DNA from: Oxalobacteraceae bacterium
GTDB taxonomy: Bacteria > Pseudomonadota > Gammaproteobacteria > Burkholderiales > Burkholderiaceae_D
DNA: 64,000 nt
Direction: 5' to 3'
Assembly (NCBI GenBank): GCA_023259175.1
Contig: JAHFQV010000001.1
Span: forward strand, 42,411 to 106,410
The notes under the pieces: model-generated
Databases searched by the model: none
What the model was told of the DNA's origin: nothing
The model's input: only the letters and a program-made list of their open reading frames with translations
Part shown: positions 1 to 8,500 of the stretch, in pieces
Layout of the letters: each line of letters starts with the position of its first letter
How positions within the stretch are numbered: the stretch's first letter is position 1
Made by a program: the position numbers and the translations under genes

Positions 1-1330
1 CACTTTGCACTTTGCCGCGCGCGGCTACGCTTGCGATGGTTTGGGCTGGCGCGCGCACCGTGTCCTTGCTCAATTGCGGGGTTATTAGGCTCGATAGGCC
101 GACTTTTTCTTGCGTCGCAGCGAGGGCAGCGCCGATTTCTCCGGGCGTAATTTTAAGCACGATTGCAGGCAAAATACAAATCAGCGCCAGCATTGCAAAA
201 GCGGTCGCGCTCCATTCGGAGAGCGGACGAGTGCGGTGTTTTGTCCGAGGCTGGTGCGTTTCAAATTTAAAATTGATGAGTGAGTTGATGCGATTGAGTA
301 AAGGTGATTCTGCGCGTGAAATCGCGAGCGCGAGACTGGGTATTTTTTGCGTTTGGTGCATTTTCGCGCAGGCATAAATCGCTTCGGCTAAAGCTTGCGG
401 TTGCCCTGATTCATAGGCGGCCGATTCATCACAAGCGAGTTCGGCGAGCATGCTCAATTTGCGTATTGCAATCCAATGCAGTGGTTGAAAAAATAGGACG
501 CGTGAGAGCAGTTGCATTGCGATGCGCCAAGAGGGATCGCGGCGCGTGATGTGGGCGATTTCGTGGGCAAGCATGGCACGTAATTGTTGACCATTGAGGC
601 TAGTGGTCGTCCAACGCGGAATGCAAATGGTGTAGTCGGGTGTGACAAAAGGGCTGTTCCAATTTTCGCTAATGCGCAAGTTGATTTGCGCTAATTTAGC
701 TTGTTCCGATTCGTTCAGTAAGCGCTGCAAATCCTGAGTATGTATGCGTGGGAAATCGGCTGCGAGTCGATTTAAGCGGCGGGCTGCCCGCCACGTGCCT
801 AAGGCAGCGATGCTGGCGATGACAATCCAAATCCAGCTCAAGTAAGCGGTGGCAAGGGCGGCGTTTTGAGATAACTCAATTGCGATGGCAGTGCTAGCCT
901 GGGCGCGCGGTTTTTCGATGGCTTGCGGATTTACATCGCTTAATTGCGCTGGTAATGGGGAATTGAGCGGTAAAAGCAAAGCTAGCTCAGGATTGGGTGA
1001 TTCTTCTTCTGCGGTCTGCTTGTTCATGCTTGGCACCTGAGTGCTCGTCATTTGGGTGTCTGCTTTGGTATCTGCTTTGGCACGAATCGTGGTCTGAATC
1101 GCAGTTTGCATTGGCGTGTGGGCCGCCTCATTCAAAGGCAAAAAAAGTAATTGTAGGCTGCTAGTGACGAGGCCGCCAAACAAGGCGATGCGCCAAATAA
1201 ATTCCGCGCGACTATGCGATTTTAAAAGCACGATTCTGTCGAGGATAGTGGCCACTCCGAGCAGAAAACTGCTATGCAAAAAATAGGTGATCGCCCAAGT
1301 AATGATGAGGGTGGAGAGGACGTTAAGCAC
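1..1330 (-). CDS. M56 family (BlaR1/MecR1-like) membrane metallopeptidase, C-terminus cut by window edge
   Basis: This open frame is missing from the ORF track because it has no stop inside the window. I translated it by hand from a GTG at 1330 to base 1 (about 443 codons) without a stop. It has hydrophobic segments at the N-terminus, a long polar stretch, another membrane segment, then the zinc peptidase motif HEIAH followed by TRRDPSW, and a downstream ELACDESA motif typical of M56 peptidases. A further hydrophobic segment follows the peptidase domain. BlaR1/MecR1 proteins sense a signal and cleave the partner BlaI repressor at the membrane. The start overlaps the end of blaI by 8 bases, so the two are translationally coupled. 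Any C-terminal sensor domain lies outside the window, so the ligand cannot be judged. Confidence 0.88.
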   Translation of the reverse strand, partial: MLNVLSTLIITWAITYFLHSSFLLGVATILDRIVLLKSHSRAEFIWRIALFGGLVTSSLQLLFLPLNEAAHTPMQTAIQTTIRAKADTKADTQMTSTQVPSMNKQTAEEESPNPELALLLPLNSPLPAQLSDVNPQAIEKPRAQASTAIAIELSQNAALATAYLSWIWIVIASIAALGTWRAARRLNRLAADFPRIHTQDLQRLLNESEQAKLAQINLRISENWNSPFVTPDYTICIPRWTTTSLNGQQLRAMLAHEIAHITRRDPSWRIAMQLLSRVLFFQPLHWIAIRKLSMLAELACDESAAYESGQPQALAEAIYACAKMHQTQKIPSLALAISRAESPLLNRINSLINFKFETHQPRTKHRTRPLSEWSATAFAMLALICILPAIVLKITPGEIGAALAATQEKVGLSSLITPQLSKDTVRAPAQTIASVAARGKVQS

Positions 1331-1712
1331 GGTCTTTTCCTTTGCGTTCGAGTAATGTACGAATCTTTTCAAGATCGTCATTGTTGATTTCATCTTCTTT
1401 GACGAGGTGGCTCAAGAGGGCGCTGGTATTGCCCATGAAAAGTGAGGAAACGAGCTCTGACACCATCGAGCGTTGGATTTGAGATTCCGAGAATAGTGCG
1501 CGATAACTGAGTTGCCGGCCTTCCCGATTGACTTCGATTAGGCCACGTTTTTCGAGTCGCGTAAGTAGGGTCGCGACCGTGGTGTGCGCTAGGGCGCGGG
1601 TGCTGCGTATTGCATCAACCACTTCAACTGTGGTCGCATTCGGCTTTTGCCAGAGTGCGCGCATGATGGCTAATTGCAAATCGCTGAGCGTGACTTTGCT
1701 GTCCTCGTCCAA
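1323..1712 (-). CDS. blaI: BlaI/MecI/CopY family transcriptional repressor
   Basis: Winged-helix repressor of the Penicillinase_R family, which binds TACA/TGTA dyads and is inactivated by an M56 peptidase partner. The sequence reads LSDLQLAIMRALW, then a helix-turn-helix region with TTVATLLTRLEKRGLI, and a C-terminal dimerisation part. The ORF track starts at 1781, but that 152-residue version carries 23 extra residues encoded by DNA holding the presumed operator. I prefer the TTG at 1712: it is preceded by GGGAG with 7 bases of spacing and gives 129 residues, the usual family size. The gene lies directly upstream of the M56 gene and 73 bases beyond the MATE stop on the same strand. Confidence 0.88.
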   Translation of the reverse strand: MDEDSKVTLSDLQLAIMRALWQKPNATTVEVVDAIRSTRALAHTTVATLLTRLEKRGLIEVNREGRQLSYRALFSESQIQRSMVSELVSSLFMGNTSALLSHLVKEDEINNDDLEKIRTLLERKGKDRA

Positions 1713-1741
1713 AATAAAGCTCCCATTTATAATTTTTTGCT

Positions 1742-1753
1742 CTACATCTGTAG
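1742..1753. promoter_or_regulatory. Probable BlaI operator upstream of blaI
   Basis: CTACATCTGTAG is a perfect dyad apart from its two central bases and carries the TACA/TGTA half sites known for BlaI/MecI operators. It lies 30 bases upstream of the TTG start chosen for blaI. A further ACTACA half site lies on the same strand about 15 bases upstream. Autoregulation of the blaI-M56 pair is the natural inference. Confidence 0.65.
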
Positions 1754-1785
1754 TATTAAGAATGTAGTGTGCAAAAAACAAACTG

Positions 1786-3138
1786 TCAACAGGAGCCTGT
1801 TATTTTTTTGAGTTGTTTGTTCATCTCATGGCGCAGGAGAAACAGACTGATCAAAGCTTGTAGGGTCACCGTGGCCACCGATAAATACCAAACATGGATA
1901 ATTTTAAAGCCGGACTGGTGCGAAAGCCATAGTGCGGGCAGGGCAAAGGTAATGACGCGACTGCCCATGCTGATAAAGGACGGCCAGGTATTGCCTAGGG
2001 CTTGAAAAGTGCCGGAGCAAGCGAAAATAAAACCCGATGCGACGAAATTCCACGAAATGATGCGCAGGTATTCACTCGCCACGCTGCTCACTTCGGGGTC
2101 TTGGGTGAAAAAGTGGACTAGCCATCCGGGCGAAATTTGGCAGAGTAGGGTTAATACCGCCATCAGTGTACAGACCAGTATGGTCGCTGAGCGCACAGTT
2201 TCGCGCACCCGAGCACTTAGCTTTGCACCAAAGTTTTGTCCTGCGATAGGCGCAATGGCGAAAGAAATCGCCATCACTGGCAAGAAAATGGCTTGCATGA
2301 GTCGCGTCCCCAAGCCAAATCCTGCTTGCGCGCTGGCACCGAAATCGCGAATGATTCCATACAAAACGGCCATAAAAATGAAGATGAAAAAGAACTCGCC
2401 TCCGGCTGGCAAACCGACGCCAAGAATGCGTTTGCAAATGCTAGCGTCGAAGGCTAATTGCTGTCGGTCGAGCTTGACATAGGTCTCTAATTTTTTGAAG
2501 TAATAAAGCGAGGCCAGTGTGCCACCCAAACAGGCGATGGAAGTAGCTAGACCTGCTCCTGCAACGCCCATGGCATACCCCGTTCCCCAGCCCGCAATCA
2601 ACACGGGAGCAAGAATCAAATTGAGTAAAACTGTCAGTAATTGCACGAGCATCGTGGGCTTGACGATGCCTGTTCCGCGCAAGCCACTACCCGCGCCCGT
2701 CATCACAAATTGTAGCGCTAGGCCGGGCAACAAATATTGGATGAAGCTTATGCCCGCGTTGATTGTGGCAGTGTCGGCCGCAAGCAGGTGCATATAGCTT
2801 TTGGCTAATCCATATCCGCCGATCAGCGTAACGAGGGCGCAGAGGCCCGAGAGTAGCAATAGTTGGTTAAAAATATGATTGGCATCGGCTTGATCTTTGC
2901 GCCCGACGGCATGTGAAATCAGGCTCACTGCACCGACGCTCAGTGTTTGCGTCAAAGCCATCACAGCAAATTGCAAAATGCCCGCCGAACTGACACCGGC
3001 CAAGGCGGCATCACCCAAGCCTGCGACAAAATACAAGTCCACAAAAAAATACAGGGTTTGCACCAGCATGCCGATAGAAATCGGAATCGCCATTGCGATA
3101 ATGTGCTTGGTGATGGAGCCTTGGGTGAGATCGCGCAT
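1786..3138 (-). CDS. MATE family multidrug/sodium antiporter
   Basis: A 450-residue polytopic inner-membrane protein with the two-fold repeated MATE architecture and about 12 predicted membrane segments. The N-terminus MRDLTQGSITKHI leads into the first helix with PISIGMLVQTLYFFVDLYFV, and MatE-type GxGL and GAGSGLRGTG motifs follow. MATE proteins export cationic drugs or metabolites in exchange for Na+ or H+; the substrate here cannot be told from sequence. The length is normal for the family. The gene is upstream of blaI on the same strand and divergent from the amylase gene. The spacer towards the amylase contains a dyad identical in half sites to the blaI operator, so BlaI control is possible. 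Confidence 0.9.
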   Translation of the reverse strand: MRDLTQGSITKHIIAMAIPISIGMLVQTLYFFVDLYFVAGLGDAALAGVSSAGILQFAVMALTQTLSVGAVSLISHAVGRKDQADANHIFNQLLLLSGLCALVTLIGGYGLAKSYMHLLAADTATINAGISFIQYLLPGLALQFVMTGAGSGLRGTGIVKPTMLVQLLTVLLNLILAPVLIAGWGTGYAMGVAGAGLATSIACLGGTLASLYYFKKLETYVKLDRQQLAFDASICKRILGVGLPAGGEFFFIFIFMAVLYGIIRDFGASAQAGFGLGTRLMQAIFLPVMAISFAIAPIAGQNFGAKLSARVRETVRSATILVCTLMAVLTLLCQISPGWLVHFFTQDPEVSSVASEYLRIISWNFVASGFIFACSGTFQALGNTWPSFISMGSRVITFALPALWLSHQSGFKIIHVWYLSVATVTLQALISLFLLRHEMNKQLKKITGSC

Positions 3139-3318
3139 AGGTTGAAAAAAGTTGCAAGTTCACCATATTAGCCCATGCCGCTGGCTTTACGCCATTTTCC
3201 TGCGGTAGATGCAAAGTCAGCTTTTCCCATTTAAATGTATTTAAGCTACATTTGTTGCGTTTACAGCGATATAAAGCGCTTTAATTGAAAAAAATTTGTT
3301 TACAAAAAAGTAGTTATG

Positions 3319-3330
3319 CTACATTTGTAG
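3319..3330. promoter_or_regulatory. Second BlaI-like dyad CTACA-TT-TGTAG
   Basis: The half sites and spacing are identical to the dyad at 1742-1753; only the two central bases differ. It lies 181 bases from the MATE start and about 290 bases before the amylase start. A degenerate copy (CTACATTTGTTG) occurs at 3246-3257. Regulation of the MATE or amylase gene by the neighbouring BlaI is inferred from motif identity only. Confidence 0.45.
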
Positions 3331-3420
3331 GCAGTGGCGCACTGATTTTGTGGGCATATTCCGCTTAAACCCAAAAATGTCTAGCAAGTGCAACACGAGA
3401 CTGGCTCATAGATGGCTGGC

Positions 3421-3458
3421 TCAAATAGGCGCAAATAGATGCAAATAAGCGCAAATAT
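3421..3458. repeat. Four 10-bp direct repeats, core CAAATA
   Basis: The core CAAATA recurs four times with exactly 10 bases between copies, three of them preceded by G. The spacing puts every copy on the same helix face, which suits repeated binding of a regulator or an intrinsic bend. It lies 160 to 200 bases upstream of the amylase start. Confidence 0.6.
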
Positions 3459-3621
3459 ACGATTTGATCTCGATTTTTCATAGGATGGCGATTTAGCCGC
3501 AGATTGTTTGCGGAATGCAGATGAGGGCATTCGCGCTATCGAGAAGGAAAAATTTCGCTTGAATCCTCAGCGTGTGCGATGTGCTGCACACCTGTATATC
3601 CTAAATTTGACTGGAGAAGAC

Positions 3622-5508
3622 ATGAAACAAATATTGACGCGGCCTACTGGGCTGCTAAGGAAAAGGCTTTTCGCCGTGCTTGCAGTGACGGTTTATGGTT
3701 TGAGTTTGCAAGCAAGTGTCGCTGCCGCTGCGAATTTCAATCCGCGTGAAACCTCGGTGCAAATGTTTCGCTGGAAATGGAATGACATCGCCAAAGAATG
3801 CACTAATTTTCTCGGCCCCAAAGGCTATGGCGCGGTGCAGATTTCGCCGCCACAAGCCTCGGCCAGCTTGAACGCATGGTATGACATTTACCAGCCCGTG
3901 AATTTCACGCAACTCAATAGCAATATGGGGACGGAAACTGAACTTAAGAGCATGATCACCACCTGCCACACGGCCAAGGTGCGGGTGTTTGCCGATGTGG
4001 TCGTAAACCACATGGCGGCAGGCTCAGGGACGGCGACCGATGGTACAACTTGGAATTCGACGACGCTCGCCTATCCATTTTTCAGCGCCTCTGATTTTCA
4101 TCCTAACTGCACGATACAAGACAGCGACTACAGCAATAACCGCAACAATGTGATGCAGTGTCGTTTGGTGGGTTTGCCTGATTTGGCGACCGAGGGTACT
4201 TATGTGCGTGGGCAAGTGAAAAATTATTTGAATAAATTGATCGCGATGGGCATCGATGGCTTTCGATTTGATGCCGCCAAACACATGAATCCAGCCGATC
4301 TCAAAGCCTTCGTTAGTAGTGTCAGTAGCACCAGCACTTCCGGTGAGGCCTTATGGATTACGCAGGAAATTATCAGTGATGGCACGGTCAATCGAGCCGA
4401 TTACCTGCCTGCTGGTACGATCAACGAATTCAAATTTGCAGCCGCGATGCGGGAGACTTTTCGCAGTACGAATGGCAATCAGTTGGCGCAGATTCGTACT
4501 TACATGGGAAGTCCGGGTGCCTGGGGTGGTAGTTGGGGATTTCTAGATAGTTCGCAAGCTTCGGTCTTCGTGAATAACTGGGATACCGAACGCAATGGCG
4601 ATTCCATGAATGCCAGCAATTACACTGGTGTTGTCAATGACAGCCAAGGCAGTAAGCGCTATGACTTGGCGAACATTTTTATGTTGGCTTGGCCGTATGG
4701 ACATGCTCAAATACATTCGGGATTTCGCTTCACGAACAAAGATCAAAATAGTCCCGCCGCAAGTCCTTTTGACAGTAGTGGCAATCCCAAAATAAATATT
4801 GATTGGGACTTTATCCACCGCTGGTCCGATATCGCCGACATGGTCGCTTTGCGTAATACTGCAGCGGGCGAGGGAGTGAGTAATTTTGTCAGTGGCACCA
4901 GTAATCAGATTGCCTTTGGCCGTGGTAGCAAAGCCTTCGTTGCGATCAACAATGAATTCTCAGTGTGGAATGCATCTTTCCAAACTTCACTACCTGCGGG
5001 TACCTACTGCAATGTGGTGCATGGCTTGCGCAATCCTACGACGGACACTTGTTTGAGCGATAGTGTCACGGTGGCCAGTAATGGTGTATTTTCAGTGGCG
5101 ATTCCTGCCAATGGTGGGGCGACGGTTCCGGCGATTGCGCTACACACTAATCAAAAACTAGGCGGTACCGTACCACCGACTTGCACCACAGTGCCAGTGA
5201 AGTTTCGGGTTGCCAATGCCAATACCACGATGGGGCAAAATGTGTATGTGGTGGGAAATCGGGCTGAGCTCAGCAACTGGACACCGACCACGAGCATGAC
5301 GATAGAGGGTAGCGGCGCGAATGTGCCGTGGTCGATAACTGTGCAGTTGCCGCCATCGACCGCGATCCAGTACAAATTCATGAAGCATGGTGCGGTGGCG
5401 GATGTTTGGGAGTCGAATCAAGCGACCGCCAGCGGAAATCGTGAGGTAATGACGCAAGCCTGCGGCGCAGCGAATTTGGTTTTAGATGCAGGGAATTTTA
5501 AATTCTAA
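3622..5508 (+). CDS. Secreted alpha-amylase, GH13 with C-terminal CBM20 starch-binding domain
   Basis: Start ATG 3622 is preceded by GGAGAAG and begins a clear signal peptide ending near VAAAANF, giving 628 residues; the ORF-track start adds 38 residues before the signal. The GH13 regions are visible: region I DVVVNH (about 125-130), region II GFRFDAAKH with the nucleophile Asp217, region III with Glu249 in ITQEI, and region IV VNNWDTER with Asp321. Region IV has Trp320 where most GH13 amylases have His. The C-terminal hundred residues (VKFRVANANT, VYVVGNRAELSNW) form a CBM20 starch-binding domain. The enzyme should hydrolyse internal alpha-1,4 bonds of starch outside the cell. The overall plan resembles Streptomyces-type amylases. 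The next gene converges. Confidence 0.93.
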   Translation: MKQILTRPTGLLRKRLFAVLAVTVYGLSLQASVAAAANFNPRETSVQMFRWKWNDIAKECTNFLGPKGYGAVQISPPQASASLNAWYDIYQPVNFTQLNSNMGTETELKSMITTCHTAKVRVFADVVVNHMAAGSGTATDGTTWNSTTLAYPFFSASDFHPNCTIQDSDYSNNRNNVMQCRLVGLPDLATEGTYVRGQVKNYLNKLIAMGIDGFRFDAAKHMNPADLKAFVSSVSSTSTSGEALWITQEIISDGTVNRADYLPAGTINEFKFAAAMRETFRSTNGNQLAQIRTYMGSPGAWGGSWGFLDSSQASVFVNNWDTERNGDSMNASNYTGVVNDSQGSKRYDLANIFMLAWPYGHAQIHSGFRFTNKDQNSPAASPFDSSGNPKINIDWDFIHRWSDIADMVALRNTAAGEGVSNFVSGTSNQIAFGRGSKAFVAINNEFSVWNASFQTSLPAGTYCNVVHGLRNPTTDTCLSDSVTVASNGVFSVAIPANGGATVPAIALHTNQKLGGTVPPTCTTVPVKFRVANANTTMGQNVYVVGNRAELSNWTPTTSMTIEGSGANVPWSITVQLPPSTAIQYKFMKHGAVADVWESNQATASGNREVMTQACGAANLVLDAGNFKF

Positions 5509-5524
5509 GTCGAGTTTTTGGACT

Positions 5525-5556
5525 GATTGCCTTGGGTTTAAAGCCCAAGTGCAATC
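5525..5556. terminator. Hairpin between convergent amylase and permease genes
   Basis: GATTGC-CTTGGG pairs with CCCAAG-T-GCAATC around a 7-base loop: 12 pairs with one bulge. It starts 16 bases after the amylase stop and covers the permease stop codon. There is no U-run on either strand, so termination is inferred from stem strength and position. Confidence 0.5.
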
Positions 5557-6422
5557 ACGCCAGCGGCGATACACAATGCGCCTAACATGCGTGGTATTCG
5601 GCCGCCTTCATTTAAAAGTTGACCACCGATCAGGGCGGCAAATAACATCGACACTTCGCGCGCTGGCGCGACATGGCTGAGTGGCGCAAGTTGCATGGCG
5701 TACAGTACCAGGACGTAGGAAATGGGGCTGATACAGCCGACCACCATCGCGTATTTCCATTCTTTTTTCCAAGAGAGTGCGCTGGCCTGTCGATCCCGTA
5801 ATAAGCTAGGCAATACGATCACAATACGAACCAGATTGCCCATGTAGTCAAGCAGAATCGGGGACACTAGAAGAACTTTGACTCCATAGCCGTCGACCAC
5901 AGTATAGGCGGCGATAAAAACACCGGTGAGCAAGCCATAATAAATGCCTTTGCGTACGCGTCGATTTTTTTGTGCATCGTGCTGTTTAGCTTCTGCGAAT
6001 AGACTTGGGCCACCGGCGATAAAGAATACCCCGATGACGACGACCACAATACCTAACATGCCTAGCCAAGAGAGTCTTTCGTTCAAAAAAATAATCGCCA
6101 TCGCCGACGATAGTAAGGGGCCAGAACCGCGTGCCAAGGGATACACCACGGTTAAATCGGCTTTGCGATAGCCGCGTAAAAGCGTAATGAAGTAGAGTAC
6201 GTGTAAAAGGCCGCTTAGACTAACTAAAGCGTATTCGCGCCAGCCCCATTGCGGGACAACTGACCACGCACAATAGATTCCAACCGGCGACCAAACAACG
6301 GCCATGATGAGGCCATTCCAAGCTGCAAAGCGCACATCACCGCCCGCTTTTTTAGCGGCGATATTCCAGAGTGCGTGAATTAAACCGGCGAGTATGACTA
6401 GAGCAAAAGCGGTAGGGGACAC
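5538..6422 (-). CDS. EamA/DMT family permease
   Basis: A 294-residue membrane protein with about ten hydrophobic segments, arranged as two EamA repeats of roughly 140 residues. The N-terminus reads AGLIHALWNIAAKKAG and the first repeat ends in VVYPLARGSGPLL, both typical of drug/metabolite transporter (DMT) proteins of the EamA type. Members move amino acids, nucleotides or other metabolites across the inner membrane; no substrate can be assigned. The gene stands alone between the convergent amylase and the M28 peptidase gene upstream, 176 bases away on the same strand. Confidence 0.85.
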   Translation of the reverse strand: MSPTAFALVILAGLIHALWNIAAKKAGGDVRFAAWNGLIMAVVWSPVGIYCAWSVVPQWGWREYALVSLSGLLHVLYFITLLRGYRKADLTVVYPLARGSGPLLSSAMAIIFLNERLSWLGMLGIVVVVIGVFFIAGGPSLFAEAKQHDAQKNRRVRKGIYYGLLTGVFIAAYTVVDGYGVKVLLVSPILLDYMGNLVRIVIVLPSLLRDRQASALSWKKEWKYAMVVGCISPISYVLVLYAMQLAPLSHVAPAREVSMLFAALIGGQLLNEGGRIPRMLGALCIAAGVIALGL

Positions 6423-6598
6423 AGGATTTTGGCTTCGAACGTCGATCGTAAAAACGCTAAACTTCGCGGGAAAATATCACTACTTTCCCGCGAAAATTTA
6501 ATTTACCGAAACGCGGACTTTTTCGCTAATTTGAATCAGTCCGCGCTCTTCTAACGCGAGTCTACCAAAATTTGACAGATGATGTATTGCTTGCAGTC

Positions 6599-8500
6599 CT
6601 ATTTGATGGTTGCCAAGACACTGGCTCCACTCACTGCAGCATACGCATTGACTAGCAAATAGTAAGTGCCAGCTTTGGGCGCATTGATGGTGATAGTCTC
6701 GGCATTGGTTGAGCCATCTGACTTCGAATCAAAGCTCGTGGTGGTTGGAGCGCTGGCAAATTTAGCATAGAGATCGCCATCGCCCGTGCCACCGGAGAGT
6801 TTGAAAGTCAAACTGGTTTTCCCTGCGGGTACCACGATGCTATAGGTTTTCGAAGCATTGGCGGCGAGTGCACCTACACTGACCGTGACACCGCTGGTGA
6901 GCACATTACCACCGGTACTGCCAGTTTGGTAACTTGCCACTAGACTGGCACCACTGACGGCACTGTAGGCATGACTCATTAAATAGTAAGTGCCTGCTGT
7001 AGGTGCCGCGATGGTGATGGTTTCAGTGTTGCTTGAGCCATCGGATTTTTGCAGATAGGATGTGGTGGTCGGGATGCTGCCGAGTTGGGTGTAAATATCT
7101 AAGTCACCGGTACCCCCCGAGGTTTTAAAAGTTAAATTGCTGGCGTTGCTGGGTACCGCAAAGCTGTAATTGGCTTGCGTTCCATTGGCCATGGAAACCG
7201 CTACGGCCACATCTTTCGTCAATACGGTCGTACTCGGTGGTAGGCCGGGACCATCACTGCCTAATTCAACTGCAAAAGAAAGTGCGAGTTTCGCGAATTT
7301 GAGAGCGTGGTCGGCTTGATTGCCGGTGAAAGCATAGGTGTCGCCAGTGCCGTGGATTTTTGGATTGTCTTCATTCATCGCCGTTTCGAAAGGCATGGAA
7401 GTCGCATAGCCTTGTGAATTCCACGAGGCGTGATCGGAGCAAGCATAGCCGCAACTATCATAGCCAATTTGTAGCGTAGGTTGGTAGGTCGTAATAAGAT
7501 TGGCAGCGAAGGTGTTTTGCGCGCTGTTGGTGTAATCGGTAAAGAGGTAAATGTCTTTCGCCGAGCCTTTGTAATTGGTCATATCCAATTGCATCACACC
7601 GACCACATTGACGCCGTCAGTTTTAAATTTTCGCGCAATTTCTGCCGAGCCTTTGAGGCCGACTTCTTCCGCGGCATAAGCGATAAATTTAATGGTGCGT
7701 CGTGGCTGATAATTACTCTCTAACATCACCCGCATCGCTTCCGTTAAACTGGCAATACCAGAGGCATCATCATCCGCGCCGGGGGCGACTGTGGTTTCGC
7801 TTGTGCCATTGATGTTAATGGAATCTTGATGCCCACCCAAGACCACGACCTCAGACCCATTGTCACTACCGGCGATAGTCATAATTACCGATTTTTGTGG
7901 CCAACCCGTATGGGTGAATTGCTCGACTGTGACGTTGCTGTGACCCGTTGCCATGGTGGTCCATTTGTTTTTAATCCAGTTCGAACCATTCACGCCACCC
8001 GTCGTGGTGTAGTAGCGATTGACGAAGGAGGATAAATCAATAATGATCTGGCCGATATTGCTTGCTTGCATTTGCGAAAGCAAGGGCGTAACCGTGGTTT
8101 GATTATCGATGGTGTAGGACGGGGCGAGCAGGTTACTCGGTGGCGGTGCAATTCTTTGCGCCACATTACCGAGCGCCGCGCGTCCGGCTTGTTGGCTGCT
8201 GTGCGCAACGAAGCCGGCGCAGCGTTTAAGATTGCTGTGAATGGCGCCGGATAATGCCGCGATTGTTTCAGCTTCCACTTGGACTAAATGGACAGTTTCG
8301 GGCTTTAAAAGGCCGTGTTGACCCGGATTGATTTGCACACTATCTTCCGCCAAAGTACCGGGCGAAATCGTTTGCAATTCGCGGAAGGCGGAGTCGCCTA
8401 AAGTAATCCATACTTTTTTGCTCTGAGCGTGAGCGGACGAAATGGCAACACTCCCTAGCATCAGCCCGAGGATAAGGCTGTTAATCATTTTTTTTTGCAT
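6599..8500 (-). CDS. Secreted M28 family zinc aminopeptidase with two PPC domains
   Basis: I use the ATG at 8500, preceded by GGAGAG, rather than the 18-base upstream start of the track. A signal peptide ends near ISSAHAQ. The central M28 domain shows the co-catalytic zinc ligands in GGHQDS, GADDDASG, AYAAEEVGLKGS and QLDMTNYKG, with a further His in the C-terminal part of the domain (NPKIHGTGDT). Two C-terminal pre-peptidase (PPC) domains of about 90 residues follow, each with SGGTGD and PTAGTYYL-like blocks. Such enzymes are leucyl-aminopeptidase-like exopeptidases secreted to degrade peptides; PPC domains are normally removed on maturation. Two tandem PPC copies, closely matching the single one in the M4 protease at 43544, suggest domain duplication within this genome. 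Confidence 0.92.
   Translation of the reverse strand: MQKKMINSLILGLMLGSVAISSAHAQSKKVWITLGDSAFRELQTISPGTLAEDSVQINPGQHGLLKPETVHLVQVEAETIAALSGAIHSNLKRCAGFVAHSSQQAGRAALGNVAQRIAPPPSNLLAPSYTIDNQTTVTPLLSQMQASNIGQIIIDLSSFVNRYYTTTGGVNGSNWIKNKWTTMATGHSNVTVEQFTHTGWPQKSVIMTIAGSDNGSEVVVLGGHQDSININGTSETTVAPGADDDASGIASLTEAMRVMLESNYQPRRTIKFIAYAAEEVGLKGSAEIARKFKTDGVNVVGVMQLDMTNYKGSAKDIYLFTDYTNSAQNTFAANLITTYQPTLQIGYDSCGYACSDHASWNSQGYATSMPFETAMNEDNPKIHGTGDTYAFTGNQADHALKFAKLALSFAVELGSDGPGLPPSTTVLTKDVAVAVSMANGTQANYSFAVPSNASNLTFKTSGGTGDLDIYTQLGSIPTTTSYLQKSDGSSNTETITIAAPTAGTYYLMSHAYSAVSGASLVASYQTGSTGGNVLTSGVTVSVGALAANASKTYSIVVPAGKTSLTFKLSGGTGDGDLYAKFASAPTTTSFDSKSDGSTNAETITINAPKAGTYYLLVNAYAAVSGASVLATIK

Larger units (their letters stand above)
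3139..3621. promoter_or_regulatory. Divergent intergenic region between MATE and amylase genes
   Basis: This 483-base spacer has no supportable gene. It is AT-rich in its first half. It holds two copies of GCTACATTTGT (3245-3255 and 3318-3328); the second extends to the dyad CTACATTTGTAG. It also holds four 10-bp repeats with the core CAAATA (3421-3458). Short frames covering 3508-3621 only extend the amylase frame upstream of its signal peptide. Confidence 0.5.

Noticed and set aside
12-377. Plus-strand 121-codon frame at the left edge
   Set aside because: It lies opposite the M56 peptidase frame, whose translation is clearly protein-like with HEIAH; the plus-strand product has no family character.
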